Assembly: GCA_033764055.1 (NCBI GenBank) | Contig: JANRJI010000124.1 | Coordinates: forward strand, 1-64,000 | Direction of reading: 5' to 3' | DNA length: 64,000 nt | Source of the DNA: Ga0077555 sp033764055 | Lineage (GTDB): Bacteria > Pseudomonadota > Alphaproteobacteria > Rhizobiales > Hyphomicrobiaceae | Shown: positions 8,389 through 17,183 of the stretch, one piece after another | Layout: each line of letters begins with the position of its first letter | Position numbering within the stretch: position 1 is the stretch's first letter | Made by a program: the position numbers and the translations under genes | Notes under the pieces: model-generated | What the model saw: the letters and a program-made list of their open reading frames with translations, nothing else | Database searches by the model: none | Told to the model about the DNA's origin: nothing

Positions 8389-8723
8389 TTGGAGCGCCGA
8401 AGGGTCATTTGGAGTTGGGAGAGGTGCGAGATCGGCCCTCCGATGCTCACTCGTGCAGCCATCGCCGGACATGGCGGCGACGGCACTTCGTGCTTGGACG
8501 ATCGGACACAAGCGGTGATCGTATCGACGGGGCGAGCCGGTCAACGAATCGGCATGATTGGCGATGAGACTATGCTGCGGGGAGGGCCGGCATCGGGCAA
8601 TGGACGCAGCGAAAGCGCCAGATCGGCGCGCCGCAGTAGCCGTATCGATGGGTAATGCTTGCCGCGTGGTCGCAGAGTCGGCTCAATCGCGACACCGGCT
8701 CCTTGGGCAAAGGCTCGGATCGC
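8389..8723. other. Intergenic stretch without a visible gene
   Basis: About 335 bases between the radical SAM gene and the SH3-domain gene. I find no frame with domain character and no strong hairpin. It must hold the promoter of the 8724 gene, which I cannot locate with confidence. Confidence 0.45.
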
Positions 8724-9491
8724 ATGCGATCGCTCGGGTTCGTCGCATTCGTTGCAGTGGCGTTGGTCGCTCGTTCCGAGCTCGTGGCGGCGCAATCCGC
8801 CAGCAGCGGGGCCACGCGGACGCTCTGCGTTCACGATATCGGAGAGGGCAAGACGCTCAACGTGCGAGCCAAACCAGCTCTCTCTGCCGAGGTCGTGGGG
8901 CAACTCGCCGCGAACACGTGCGGATTGCGCCTGGTCGGGCGGTGCGAAGGCGATTGGTGCCAGATGGCTGCGGGGAACGTCACGGGCTGGGTGACGACCC
9001 GATACGTCGGCGTCTACGAGTATCCGACAGCGGCTGCCGGGGCGCCGGCAGCAGCGGCGAGGGGTGCAAGGCCGACGGAAGGGGCCACAGCTGTCGCCGC
9101 TGACCCGAAGCCGTCAGGCTCGAGCCCTGCTGCCAAGCCGCCTGCATCGGTGGCTGGCGGGCGCGATGCGTCCATGTCCGGGTCACTCCCATCCCCTGCA
9201 CTGAAGGCGCCTTCGTCAGCGGCCGGCCGCTCGCGGTCGGCGTTGGAAGCGCCTGCGGCGCGCCGCGGCATGATCCCGCACAAAGGTCTTTCGGGATCCA
9301 ATTGCGTCGTGGGTGTCGCGCGGTGGGACACGCTTCGCATCCGGCGCGGGCCCGGCGCCGGCCACGAGGAGATCGGTGCGATCCCTGCCGGTGCGTGCCG
9401 CGTCGAGCAGGTCGGGGGCTGCCAGGGCCGGTGGTGTCGTATCGCCTGGCGCGGTCACATCGGCTGGGTCAACACGTATTACCTGGACTGA
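8724..9491 (+). CDS. Secreted protein with two SH3b domains
   Basis: A protein of 255 residues with a signal peptide (MRSLGFVAFVAVALVARSELVAAQ). Two bacterial SH3 modules follow: one at about residues 35-97 (LNVRAKPALSAEVVGQL, with GDWCQM and GNVTGWVTTRYV) and one at the C-terminus (LRIRRGPGAGHEEIGAIP, GRWCRI, GHIGWVNTYYL). They are joined by a long Ala/Pro/Ser linker. Each module has a Cys pair probably forming a disulfide in the periplasm. Such proteins often bind peptidoglycan or envelope partners. The start at 8724 is chosen because it begins the signal peptide. Confidence 0.8.
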   Translation: MRSLGFVAFVAVALVARSELVAAQSASSGATRTLCVHDIGEGKTLNVRAKPALSAEVVGQLAANTCGLRLVGRCEGDWCQMAAGNVTGWVTTRYVGVYEYPTAAAGAPAAAARGARPTEGATAVAADPKPSGSSPAAKPPASVAGGRDASMSGSLPSPALKAPSSAAGRSRSALEAPAARRGMIPHKGLSGSNCVVGVARWDTLRIRRGPGAGHEEIGAIPAGACRVEQVGGCQGRWCRIAWRGHIGWVNTYYLD

Positions 9492-9524
9492 TCCTGACGC
9501 TCCACTCGGCCGCCGCGTTGCCAT

Positions 9525-11246
9525 GTGTCAGCCCTAAATCTGCCCAGCTCGCCCTCGACGTTGGTCCGAGCCGAGGTCGTCTTGGGGGAGACCTGCGTGC
9601 AGGGGGTCACGATCGTTCTGCAGACTCTGCGGACGGCACGCCGTCACAGGCGGTGGCCGTTTTCACGAAGCATTGCTGGTGTCGCTGTCGGGGCATTGGC
9701 CATGGTTATGACCAGCACCAGCGCCGAGCCCGGCGAGCTGCTGGCGATGCCGTTCGCCTGCTCGGTCGAAAATGGCCGTCTCAGCCTGTCCCGCTCGCCC
9801 GAGCGACTTTACGCCGTCATGGGGCGACGCGATGAGAGGTCGATCACCCTATGCGGCTCGTTCAACGTCGGCGCCAGTCGTTGCCGGTCGTTGCCGATCC
9901 ATCGGTTCTCGATGGACTGTGGCGGAACCCGGGTGGCATGGCTCGAGGTCGCCGCGATTGCGGCTCGCGGGCAGCCCTGGCGCACCACCCTCGTCGACGG
10001 TCGCCTCGTCATCAATGCCGGGCGCAACTCGTCGACCCGGGAGCGGCACCAGCCGGTCACGCTGCCTCCCGGCTTCGCGCCACTGCCAGACGTGGCATTT
10101 CGCTTCGCGCAGGGGGATGCGCCGCCGCTGACGATGGCCGACGCAGCAGGCCCCGCTATCCCTAGCGACGGCCACAACGTGGTGGACGTGCGACCCAGCG
10201 CTCCGGAGACGATCGTGGCGGGGCCTCTCCCACCGCCGACGCCGCGGGAGCCATCACCGGAGGCCGCCCAACTCGACTCTGTTGCTACCGACGACGGATC
10301 GAGTCCGGCACCGATCGAGCGGGGGGGGCCCTCGCTGGCGGGTGCAGACACCCCCCCGAACATTCCCCGATTGATCGGCCAGGGCTGGACGGCGACGGTC
10401 TCGACAGTGGAGGAGGAGCGGCGTTCGAAGGTCTGGAGCGGATTCGCTCCCCCCGGCGGGGCGACAGGACTGATGACAGCTCTCGCGATCGCTGGCTTGC
10501 TGCTGACAGCGTCCGCGCTGGCGATGCGCCAGCGCCTCGCCGGGCGTGCCGCCGCGGAGGCACCGCAAGACGAAGGAGCAAGGGGCACAACCGCCGCATC
10601 CCCCGCCCCACCGAAGGCCTCGCCGCCACCACCCGAAATGCCGCAACGAAGCCAGGCAGACCGCGTCGTGCCAGGGGCTTCCAAGGCATCGGCAGCGCCG
10701 CCGCCACCGCTCGCGCCGGGTGACCTATCCGGTCAAAGCAACGCCGACGAGGCCGCCTGGGCGGCAGTCGTCGAGATGCGCGCGACCGCCGATGCTCTGG
10801 TCGGTCTCGTCGGGCAGATCGTCGCCGACCACGTGCCAGATGGGCCATTGCGAGAGGTCCTCGTCGCGGACCTGCATGCCATCGCGGCTCGGCTCGATGG
10901 GCCGGAGCTTGCGGGTGCGCTGTCTGCCGGGCGGCTCGATCTGGTGCACCCCATCTACGCCCAGGCCATCGGTGATCTCGAGCGGGCCCGGACACTGGCG
11001 CGCATCGAGCATGAGCGGTCGCGGGCGCTGCAGCCGGCAGTGGACGAGGCTCCTGCAACAATTGCGGAAGCCTGCGCATTTCTCGGCGTCAATCCCCGTG
11101 CCGGCGAGCCCGCCGCGAAAAGGGTCGTCGATGCCCTGCGGCAGAGCTGGCACCCGGATCTAGCAGGCGACGAGGCGGATCGGACCCTGCGTGAGGCGCG
11201 CATCAAGCAGATCAATGCCGCCTGGGATCTCATCCGGGGACGGTAA
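9525..11246 (+). CDS. Membrane-anchored protein with a C-terminal J domain
   Basis: A 573-residue protein. A hydrophobic segment near residues 49-66 may be a signal or anchor. It is followed by a periplasm-like region with Cys (FACSVENGRLSLSRSPERLY), a Pro-rich stretch, and a second hydrophobic helix (GLMTALAIAGLLLTASALAM, about 320-340). After another Pro/Ala linker comes a helical region and, at the very end, a J domain with the HPD motif (QSWHPDLAGDEADRTLREARIKQ split around AAWDLIRGR). A terminal J domain on the cytoplasmic side would recruit an Hsp70. The true start is uncertain (GTG at 9525). Its partner and client are unknown. Confidence 0.7.
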   Translation: MSALNLPSSPSTLVRAEVVLGETCVQGVTIVLQTLRTARRHRRWPFSRSIAGVAVGALAMVMTSTSAEPGELLAMPFACSVENGRLSLSRSPERLYAVMGRRDERSITLCGSFNVGASRCRSLPIHRFSMDCGGTRVAWLEVAAIAARGQPWRTTLVDGRLVINAGRNSSTRERHQPVTLPPGFAPLPDVAFRFAQGDAPPLTMADAAGPAIPSDGHNVVDVRPSAPETIVAGPLPPPTPREPSPEAAQLDSVATDDGSSPAPIERGGPSLAGADTPPNIPRLIGQGWTATVSTVEEERRSKVWSGFAPPGGATGLMTALAIAGLLLTASALAMRQRLAGRAAAEAPQDEGARGTTAASPAPPKASPPPPEMPQRSQADRVVPGASKASAAPPPPLAPGDLSGQSNADEAAWAAVVEMRATADALVGLVGQIVADHVPDGPLREVLVADLHAIAARLDGPELAGALSAGRLDLVHPIYAQAIGDLERARTLARIEHERSRALQPAVDEAPATIAEACAFLGVNPRAGEPAAKRVVDALRQSWHPDLAGDEADRTLREARIKQINAAWDLIRGR

Positions 11247-11362
11247 TGCCGGACGGGAAGCGATCGGCAGCGACCCCTTGCGCCGCGGCCTCGGTCCAAG
11301 AGAGTTCCCGGAGCCGCCGACATGTGTTGTGATTGCAGCTCAGCCACAGCAGGGACCACACC

Positions 11363-12697
11363 ATGCCCACGAGCGCCGTCGCCGAGATCACCCGGACACT
11401 CGAGCTCATCGATCGCGAGAACGGGCGCCTCAACGCATTCGTCCGTGTTCTGGGCGAGACGGCCAAGGCCGAGGCCCAGCTCGTGGACGCGCGTATCCGG
11501 GCCGGGGACGACAAGCGCCCACTTGCCGGCATGCCGGTTGCGGTGAAGGACATCATCGATGTGGCGGGTGTCGTTTCCGGTTGCGGATCACTTACGCGGC
11601 GGAATGCGGCGCCGGCCAGCGCTGATGCCCCCGTCGTCGAGCGCCTGAGGGCCGCAGGCGCGGTCGTTCCCGGCAAGACGCACACCGTCGAATTCGCCTT
11701 CGGCGGCTATGGGACCAATATCACCGTGGGAACGCCGTGGAACCCCTGGGACCGAAAGGTTCACCGCATTCCGGGCGGCTCGTCATCGGGTTCCGGCGTC
11801 GCCGTCGGCGCCGGTCTCGTCCCGGCAGCTCTTGGGACGGATACCGGTGGCTCGGTACGAATTCCGGCTGCGCTCTGCGGATGTGTCGGCCTGAAGACGT
11901 CCGTGGGCCGGGTCGGGCGCTCGGGCGTGGCGCCGCTGTCGCAGCTGCTCGACTCGGTCGGGCCGCTGGCACGTGACGTGACTACGGCGGCTCGCGTGTT
12001 CGCCGTCATGCAGGGTCCCGACCCCGCCGATCCGACGACGGCCGCAATCGCACCGGCCGACCCGATGCCGGATCTCGAGCGCGGAGTCGCGGGCTTGCGC
12101 ATCGGGCGCATCGCGGACGCCGATCTGCCGATGATGAGCGAGGAGACACGGGCCGATTTCGTGGTTGCGGTGGGCCACCTCGCCAAGCTCGGCGCGCGCA
12201 TCGATGAGGTCAAGCTGCCGGGATCGATCGACGACTGGGGCAATCTTTGCGGTCAGTTCATTGCGGCTGAATGCTACGCCACCTGGCAGGCGCTTGCCGA
12301 CGATCCGTCGTCGGGCCTCGCCGATCCGATTCGAGCCCGCATGCTGTCCGGCTCACGGATCAGCGCGGCGCACTACATTCAGATGCTGCGAGCTCGCGCG
12401 GTGGCGACGGCAGGGTTCCTTTCGGCGATCGACAGGCTGGATGCGCTGGTGCTGCCGACCACTCCCTTTCCGGCCATTCCGGTGGCGGAGGTGGACGAGC
12501 GGCGGGCGCCGATGGCGCTCTACACGCGCTGGGTCAATTACCTCGACTTGGCTGGGCTCGCGGTGCCGACCACCATCTCGCGAGGCGGGTTGCCGATGAG
12601 TCTGCAGATCGTCGTGCGCCGGCTCGAGGAGCCCCTGGCGCTACGCATCGGCCGTGCCTTCGAGGTGGCGCGAGGCGCGTTCTCCCGGCCAGTGTGA
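11363..12697 (+). CDS. Amidase, amidase-signature family
   Basis: A 444-residue enzyme of the GatA/AtzF type. The Ser-cisSer-Lys machinery is visible: Lys in GMPVAVKDIIDVAG, the cis-Ser in GGSSSGSGVAVGAGL, and the nucleophilic Ser in ALGTDTGGSVRIPAALCG. It hydrolyses amides to the acid and ammonia; the substrate is not evident. No gatB or gatC neighbours are present, so it is not the tRNA amidotransferase. The ATG at 11363 follows AGGGA at suitable spacing and fits the family N-terminus. Confidence 0.88.
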   Translation: MPTSAVAEITRTLELIDRENGRLNAFVRVLGETAKAEAQLVDARIRAGDDKRPLAGMPVAVKDIIDVAGVVSGCGSLTRRNAAPASADAPVVERLRAAGAVVPGKTHTVEFAFGGYGTNITVGTPWNPWDRKVHRIPGGSSSGSGVAVGAGLVPAALGTDTGGSVRIPAALCGCVGLKTSVGRVGRSGVAPLSQLLDSVGPLARDVTTAARVFAVMQGPDPADPTTAAIAPADPMPDLERGVAGLRIGRIADADLPMMSEETRADFVVAVGHLAKLGARIDEVKLPGSIDDWGNLCGQFIAAECYATWQALADDPSSGLADPIRARMLSGSRISAAHYIQMLRARAVATAGFLSAIDRLDALVLPTTPFPAIPVAEVDERRAPMALYTRWVNYLDLAGLAVPTTISRGGLPMSLQIVVRRLEEPLALRIGRAFEVARGAFSRPV

Positions 12698-12824
12698 CAG
12701 GCGTTTACCGGCAGGCAGCCTTCAGCGGGAATTTTGCTGGTGAAGCTTCGCCAAAGGGCTTGCCATCGGTTGGGTCGTCGTGCCCCTCTGGGGGCGTGGA
12801 CTCATTGTACGGAAGGCAGATCCC

Positions 12825-13328
12825 ATGCGACGCTCTATGGTGCATCATTTGGCGACAACGACACTGTTGAGCCTCGTCGTGCTGGCTGCGCCTGCCGTTG
12901 CCAAGGACGTCAAGTCGAAGGACGGTGCCGTGACGGTGTCGACACCCTGGGCACGGGCCACGCCCGGCGGCGCAAAAATCGGAGCGGCGTTCCTCGAGAT
13001 CAGTTCAGGGGCCGGCGGTGACGCGGTCGTCTCGGCCAGCTCGCCCGTCGCAGGCAAAGTCGAGCTGCATACGCACGCGAATGATGGCGGTGTCATGCGC
13101 ATGCGACAGATCGAGGCGATCGACGTGCCGGCTTCAGGCAAGGTGACGTTGAAGCCCGGCGGCCTCCATATCATGCTGATGGACCTCAAGCAGCCACTGA
13201 AGGAAGGCGAGGCTATCGACCTGACGCTGAGCTTCCGGAAGGCGGGCGAGGTGAAGGTGCAGGTGCCGGTGCTGAAGGTGGGCTCGCCTGGACCCGATGG
13301 CTCTAAAGGGGGTCATGGCAAGCACTGA
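12825..13328 (+). CDS. Periplasmic copper chaperone PCu(A)C
   Basis: A 167-residue protein with a signal peptide ending near AAPAVAK. The copper motif HX10MX21HXM is exact: His82, Met93, His115 and Met117. The C-terminus adds a short GGHGKH tail that may bind metal too. Members deliver Cu(I) to the CuA centre of cytochrome c oxidase from the periplasmic side. No SenC/Sco or oxidase gene is adjacent. The start at 12825 is preceded by GGAAGG and begins the signal peptide. Confidence 0.9.
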   Translation: MRRSMVHHLATTTLLSLVVLAAPAVAKDVKSKDGAVTVSTPWARATPGGAKIGAAFLEISSGAGGDAVVSASSPVAGKVELHTHANDGGVMRMRQIEAIDVPASGKVTLKPGGLHIMLMDLKQPLKEGEAIDLTLSFRKAGEVKVQVPVLKVGSPGPDGSKGGHGKH

Positions 13329-13347
13329 GGGCTGCCCGCCACAGCCC
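13329..13347. terminator. Weak hairpin between convergent genes
   Basis: GGGCTG (13329-13334) and CAGCCC (13342-13347) form a 6-bp stem directly after the copper chaperone stop and shortly before the stop of the convergent deacetylase gene. There is no T-run. It could help end transcription from both sides. Confidence 0.3.
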
Positions 13348-13361
13348 CGCACAGTCGCTTG

Positions 13362-14261
13362 TCAGAGCCCGAAGATCGTGCGCGCCGTCAGGAAGGTGTT
13401 GGCGTAACCCCTGACCGTCGCGTCGATCGGCACGGCATAGCCACCACCGATGGCGATGGAGACCGGCAAGCCGCGTCGGCGACACATTTCCAGCACGAGG
13501 CGGTCACGCTCGGCAAGGCCGTCATGAGTCAATGACAGGCGGCCGAGGCGATCCTCGGCCAGAGGATCGGCACCCGATAGGTAGAGCACCAAGTCCGGTC
13601 GATGGGCCTCGATGGCAGGTAGCACGTCGGCAAGGGCCTCGAGATAGGCCCGATCGGCAGTGCCATCGGGCAGCTCGATGTCGATGTCGGAAGGGATCCG
13701 ACGGAATGGAAAGTTGCGCTCCCCCTGGATGCCGACGACCAGCATTCCAGGCCTGCCGGCCAGCAACGAGGCGTTGCCGTCGCCCTGGTGCACGTCGAGG
13801 TCGAGAACTGCGATGCGCCGGCAACTGCCGTCGGAGAGCAGGGTGAGTGCAGTCACGGCCAAGTCGTTGAAGACGCAGAAGCCGGATCCGAAGTCGTGAT
13901 GGGCATGGTGGGTTCCGCCTGCGAGCTGGCCGGAAAGACCGGAGCGCAGGGCCTCGCGGGCCGCAGCCAAGGCTCCGCCCACGGTGGAGCAAGAGCGTTG
14001 GGCGAGCCTCTCGCTCCAAGGCAAGCCGATCCGCCGCTGCGCTTCCCCCGACAGCGTTCCGCCGAGGACGGCATCGACGTAACCCTCGGCGTGCGCAGTC
14101 AGCAATTGCTCGCGCGTTGCCATAGGTGACGACGCCAGGGCTCCGGCCGGGAGGATACCCTCATGCTCGATCAGTCGGCGCAGCAACCCATACTTCGCGG
14201 CGGGGAACCGGTGGCCGGGCGGTAGAGGCGGTGCCTCGATCTCGGGATAGAAGAAGCGCAC
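13362..14261 (-). CDS. Histone deacetylase-like (acetylpolyamine/acetoin type) deacetylase
   Basis: A 299-residue zinc deacetylase of the HDAC superfamily. The paired catalytic histidines are His118-His119 in GGTHHAHHDFG, zinc ligands are Asp156 and His158 (DLDVHQGDGNA) and Asp232 (SGADPLAEDRLG), and the transition-state Tyr275 is in IGGGY. In bacteria these enzymes remove acetyl groups from polyamines or small amides. The length fits the short AcuC-like class. The start at 14261 matches the family N-terminus (MRFFYPE). Confidence 0.88.
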   Translation of the reverse strand: MRFFYPEIEAPPLPPGHRFPAAKYGLLRRLIEHEGILPAGALASSPMATREQLLTAHAEGYVDAVLGGTLSGEAQRRIGLPWSERLAQRSCSTVGGALAAAREALRSGLSGQLAGGTHHAHHDFGSGFCVFNDLAVTALTLLSDGSCRRIAVLDLDVHQGDGNASLLAGRPGMLVVGIQGERNFPFRRIPSDIDIELPDGTADRAYLEALADVLPAIEAHRPDLVLYLSGADPLAEDRLGRLSLTHDGLAERDRLVLEMCRRRGLPVSIAIGGGYAVPIDATVRGYANTFLTARTIFGL

Positions 14262-14325
14262 GCAGGCTATGTCCAGATGGCGCAGGTTGCGTCACGGCAC
14301 GTCATGGTCGATCGCCACGAAGCGA

Positions 14326-14802
14326 TCAATTGCTGACCTCTCCGCGCTTCAGGCAACGTGGCTCGCCATCGCACGAGCATCCGTAGACGCAATCGACCTT
14401 GCGGATGCGGCAGTCGGCGGCTCGTTTGGCAAAACCGACGCCGTATGTCAGCACCTTGCCCTTGCATGAGCAAATCTTGCCGCAGACTCCCGCCACGAAA
14501 GATCCTCCACCGCCAGGCGGAGGCAGTGGCCCCGATCGCAGCGAGCCACCGACGCAGCGGTCGGCCACGCACGGGCCGGGGCAGGGGACACGCGAGATCT
14601 CGACCGAGCGGCAGGTACCTGCGCAGATCGATTGCTTGGTGACCAAGGTATTGCCGGCGCAGTAGGTCCGGGGGCGACCAAAGTCGTAGCATTGGGAATC
14701 CGACGAGCAGCTCTGTGCCATCACCGGTCGGGGGGCAGCCGCGGCGAGCACGGTGAAGAGCACAACCAGAACGCCTGCCGAATGTGTGATCCAGCCGAGC
14801 AT
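14326..14802 (-). CDS. Secreted cysteine-rich protein
   Basis: A 158-residue protein from the preferred start. It has a signal peptide (MLGWITHSAGVLVVLFTVLA, cleavage near PVMAQ) and a mature part with about 18 Cys in short spaced groups (SCSSDSQCYDFG, then CAGNTLVTKQSICAGTC, CPGPCVADRCVGG, CGKICSCKGKV, CVYGCSCDGEPRCL), split by a Pro/Gly linker. The even spacing suggests many disulfides. I do not recognise a named family. An upstream in-frame ATG at 14904 would add 34 polar residues before the signal peptide and is less likely. It is convergent with nothing and lies just upstream of the deacetylase gene on the same strand. Confidence 0.65.
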   Translation of the reverse strand: MLGWITHSAGVLVVLFTVLAAAAPRPVMAQSCSSDSQCYDFGRPRTYCAGNTLVTKQSICAGTCRSVEISRVPCPGPCVADRCVGGSLRSGPLPPPGGGGSFVAGVCGKICSCKGKVLTYGVGFAKRAADCRIRKVDCVYGCSCDGEPRCLKRGEVSN

Positions 14803-15039
14803 CGTGGCGCCGGTTGCTCCGTTTGCGGCCGTTGGGCGCGAGGATTCCGGCGATTCGCCGGGCATCGCGTCCTCAATCTGGGGAGGCTGGGGCCCGTTCG
14901 CCATGGCATCTGCCCAATTTGTGGTGCCGAAGGTGAACGGGCACGACCATCTGCGTCTGGTAACGGGCTTCGTCGGCACTCCCCACCCTCGGCTCGCTGT
15001 GGCACGCTGGACTGGTGCAACCGTCGACTGGAGATGAAC

Positions 15040-15426
15040 ATGGCACTCGACGACCAGCGGAAGAAGGGCCGGGAAATTCTCGGCGAGGTCATCGGCAAGG
15101 CGTATCTCGAGCGCCGCGACGCCGCGACCAACGACTTCAACAGACCGCTCAGACAGTTCTCCGAGACCTATGCGTTCGGCGACATCTGGGCCCGGCCGGG
15201 GTTGGAGCGTAAGACGAGGAGCATGCTCTGCATGGCGATGCTGACGGCGCTCGGCAAGCCGGAGGAGCTGAAGCTGCACGTCAACTCGGCCATCAACAAC
15301 GGCTGCACCGTCTCCGAGATCCAGGAGGTGCTGTATCAGACGGTGGCCTATTGCGGAATCCCGGCGGCCATCGAGGCGTTCAAGGTGGCCGAGGCGGTCC
15401 TCAAGGAGCGCGGGCTGCTGTCGTGA
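15040..15426 (+). CDS. Carboxymuconolactone decarboxylase (CMD) family protein
   Basis: A 128-residue all-helical protein of the CMD/AhpD-like superfamily. The conserved centre is LKLHVNSAINNGCTVSEIQE with His80, followed by LYQTVAYCGIPAAIEAF. The length and motif match gamma-carboxymuconolactone decarboxylase (PcaC-like) proteins better than AhpD, since no CxxC pair is present. No other beta-ketoadipate gene is near, so the substrate is unproven. GGAG six bases before 15040 supports that ATG over one at 15034. Confidence 0.8.
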   Translation: MALDDQRKKGREILGEVIGKAYLERRDAATNDFNRPLRQFSETYAFGDIWARPGLERKTRSMLCMAMLTALGKPEELKLHVNSAINNGCTVSEIQEVLYQTVAYCGIPAAIEAFKVAEAVLKERGLLS

Positions 15427-15449
15427 GCGCGCAACCGTGAGGCGACGCG

Positions 15450-15477
15450 GATGCGGCCGTAGCGCCGCACCCGCATC
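15450..15477 (+). terminator. Hairpin after the CMD gene
   Basis: GATGCGG (15450-15456) and CCGCATC (15471-15477) form a 7-bp stem with a 14-nt loop, 24 nt after the CMD stop and before tRNA-Ser. No T-run follows, so the call is tentative. Confidence 0.35.
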
Positions 15478-15588
15478 ATCTCGTCCCCGACCTCTCGATG
15501 TGTCCGGGGGGCTTCCACCAGAGCCAGCGGAGAGGTGTCGCGCGGCTTGCAATCCGGGGCCAGCGATCTTATAGGGACTGTCTCTTGC

Positions 15589-15680
<92 letters not shown>

Positions 15681-15849
15681 ATAGACCTTGTGGCAGCAAG
15701 CCACACCGGTTGCCCCAGCGAGGCTCCGGTCGACGTGCGCGCCGAAATTCGCCGACCCGTGGATGGCTCGTCGCCATCGCGTCATGATTTGGCAAGACTC
15801 CGCTGCCATAAATACGGCTTGATTATCCCTGTGGATCCGCGACGAGACC

Positions 15850-16473
15850 GTGAAGACGCGTTCCGATTGCCCCCAGCCTTCCTCGCCTGCTGCGCCGCGC
15901 TCGAACGGCTGCCTGGCTCTTGTGGTCGGCCCCTCCGGCGTTGGGAAGGACAGTCTTCTTGCGGGCGCGCGGGCGCGGCTTGACGGCGATCCCCGGTTCG
16001 TGTTTCCCGCCCGCTGCATCACGCGAAATGCGGACGCCGGTGGCGAGCAGCACATCGCCATGACACCAGCCGAGTTCGAGGCTGCCAGGGCTGCCGGACA
16101 GTTCCTGCTGTCATGGTACTCCCACGGGCTGGGCTACGGCATCGCGAGGACTGCGGCCGAGGATCTGGCGCGCAACTCCATCGTCGTCGTCAATGTCTCG
16201 CGCACCGTGATCGGATGGGCGGAGGAGCTCGTCGACAAGGTTGTCGTTCTACATGTGACAGCCGAGCCGGCGGAGCTTGCCCGGCGGATTGCCCTGCGCG
16301 GTCGAGAGGACGCCGCCGACATCGCTGCACGACTGGCGCGCGAGGTGACGGTGACAACCCGTTCGGCTGCGATCGTCGAGATCGCCAACAATGGGGCGCT
16401 CGATGCGGCCGTGGAGCGCTTCACGGCTGCATTGCTTGGGCTGGCCGCGGCGCGATCGGAAAGCGCGCGATGA
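15850..16473 (+). CDS. phnN: Ribose 1,5-bisphosphate phosphokinase PhnN
   Basis: A 207-residue P-loop kinase related to guanylate kinase. Walker A is GPSGVGKDS at residues 27-35, followed by FPARCITRNADAGGEQH and the SWYSHGLGYGI segment typical of PhnN. It makes PRPP from ribose 1,5-bisphosphate, the last salvage step after C-P lyase. It starts with GTG. It is on the plus strand, convergent to the rest of the phosphonate operon, and its 3' end overlaps the DUF1045 gene by 53 bp. Confidence 0.88.
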   Translation: MKTRSDCPQPSSPAAPRSNGCLALVVGPSGVGKDSLLAGARARLDGDPRFVFPARCITRNADAGGEQHIAMTPAEFEAARAAGQFLLSWYSHGLGYGIARTAAEDLARNSIVVVNVSRTVIGWAEELVDKVVVLHVTAEPAELARRIALRGREDAADIAARLAREVTVTTRSAAIVEIANNGALDAAVERFTAALLGLAAARSESAR

Positions 16474-17149
16474 TCCGGAACCGGGCGTCGCGACGCTCCT
16501 GTCGAAGGACGCTCAGGCCGTCGATCCAAACAGGCTTCTCTGACACGCGGGCTCGATATGCCGTGCGGATGCTCTCGAGCACCGGCGCCAGGTCAGGAAC
16601 GTCCAGCGGGCCGGTCAGCGTCATGTGAAACCGGAAGTCTTCCAGCACATAGGGATAGCCGAAGCGGTCGAGGCTCGCGATCTGTCGTTGCGTCAAGGGC
16701 GCGGCCAAGCGGCGGGCCCGGTCTGCCGCCTCGAGCGGCGCACGCAGTGGCTCGAGTGCCAGCACGGTCTCTGCCGCCAACGCGTGGACAGCCGTGTCGT
16801 CCCCCTCGATCGTGAGAGCCAAGAACGATCCGAGGCTGTTCGGGCCCAGAACAGTGGGACCTGCCGGGGTCAGCCGGGTCGACAGGGATGCCACAGCATC
16901 GAGCAGACCCGCCTCCGAGGCCGCCGGCGCGAGGTGGAACGGCGCCTTGAGCGTCGCGTGAAAGCCGTAACGCCTCGGCTCGGCCGTCAGGGCGCGCCAC
17001 TTCGCCCAGTCAAGGCCAGCGGGCGGCTGCAGCGGCACTTCAGCGCCGGTTGCTGCGTCATAGCCTATGATGCCGCAGCCGAACTGCCAGAGCGGGCTCG
17101 ATGTGGCGGGCGTGAAGTAGACGGCGTAGCGCGGACCGGATGGGCTCAT
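16421..17149 (-). CDS. DUF1045 protein of the phosphonate locus (2H phosphoesterase-like)
   Basis: A protein of 242 residues. Two H-x-T motifs (GFHATLKAPF and FRFHMTLTGPL) indicate the 2H phosphoesterase fold. The N-terminus PRYAVYFTPATSSPLW is characteristic of the DUF1045 group found in C-P lyase operons. A cyclic phosphodiester or nucleotide-related substrate from phosphonate breakdown is plausible but unproven. It starts 35 nt after the phnM stop. The ATG at 17149 is preferred; longer in-frame versions run into phnM. Confidence 0.8.
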   Translation of the reverse strand: MSPSGPRYAVYFTPATSSPLWQFGCGIIGYDAATGAEVPLQPPAGLDWAKWRALTAEPRRYGFHATLKAPFHLAPAASEAGLLDAVASLSTRLTPAGPTVLGPNSLGSFLALTIEGDDTAVHALAAETVLALEPLRAPLEAADRARRLAAPLTQRQIASLDRFGYPYVLEDFRFHMTLTGPLDVPDLAPVLESIRTAYRARVSEKPVWIDGLSVLRQERRDARFRIIARFPIAPRPAQAMQP

Positions 17150-17183
17150 GCAACAACTGTCCTTCGGCAACCCGTCGGCGGCA

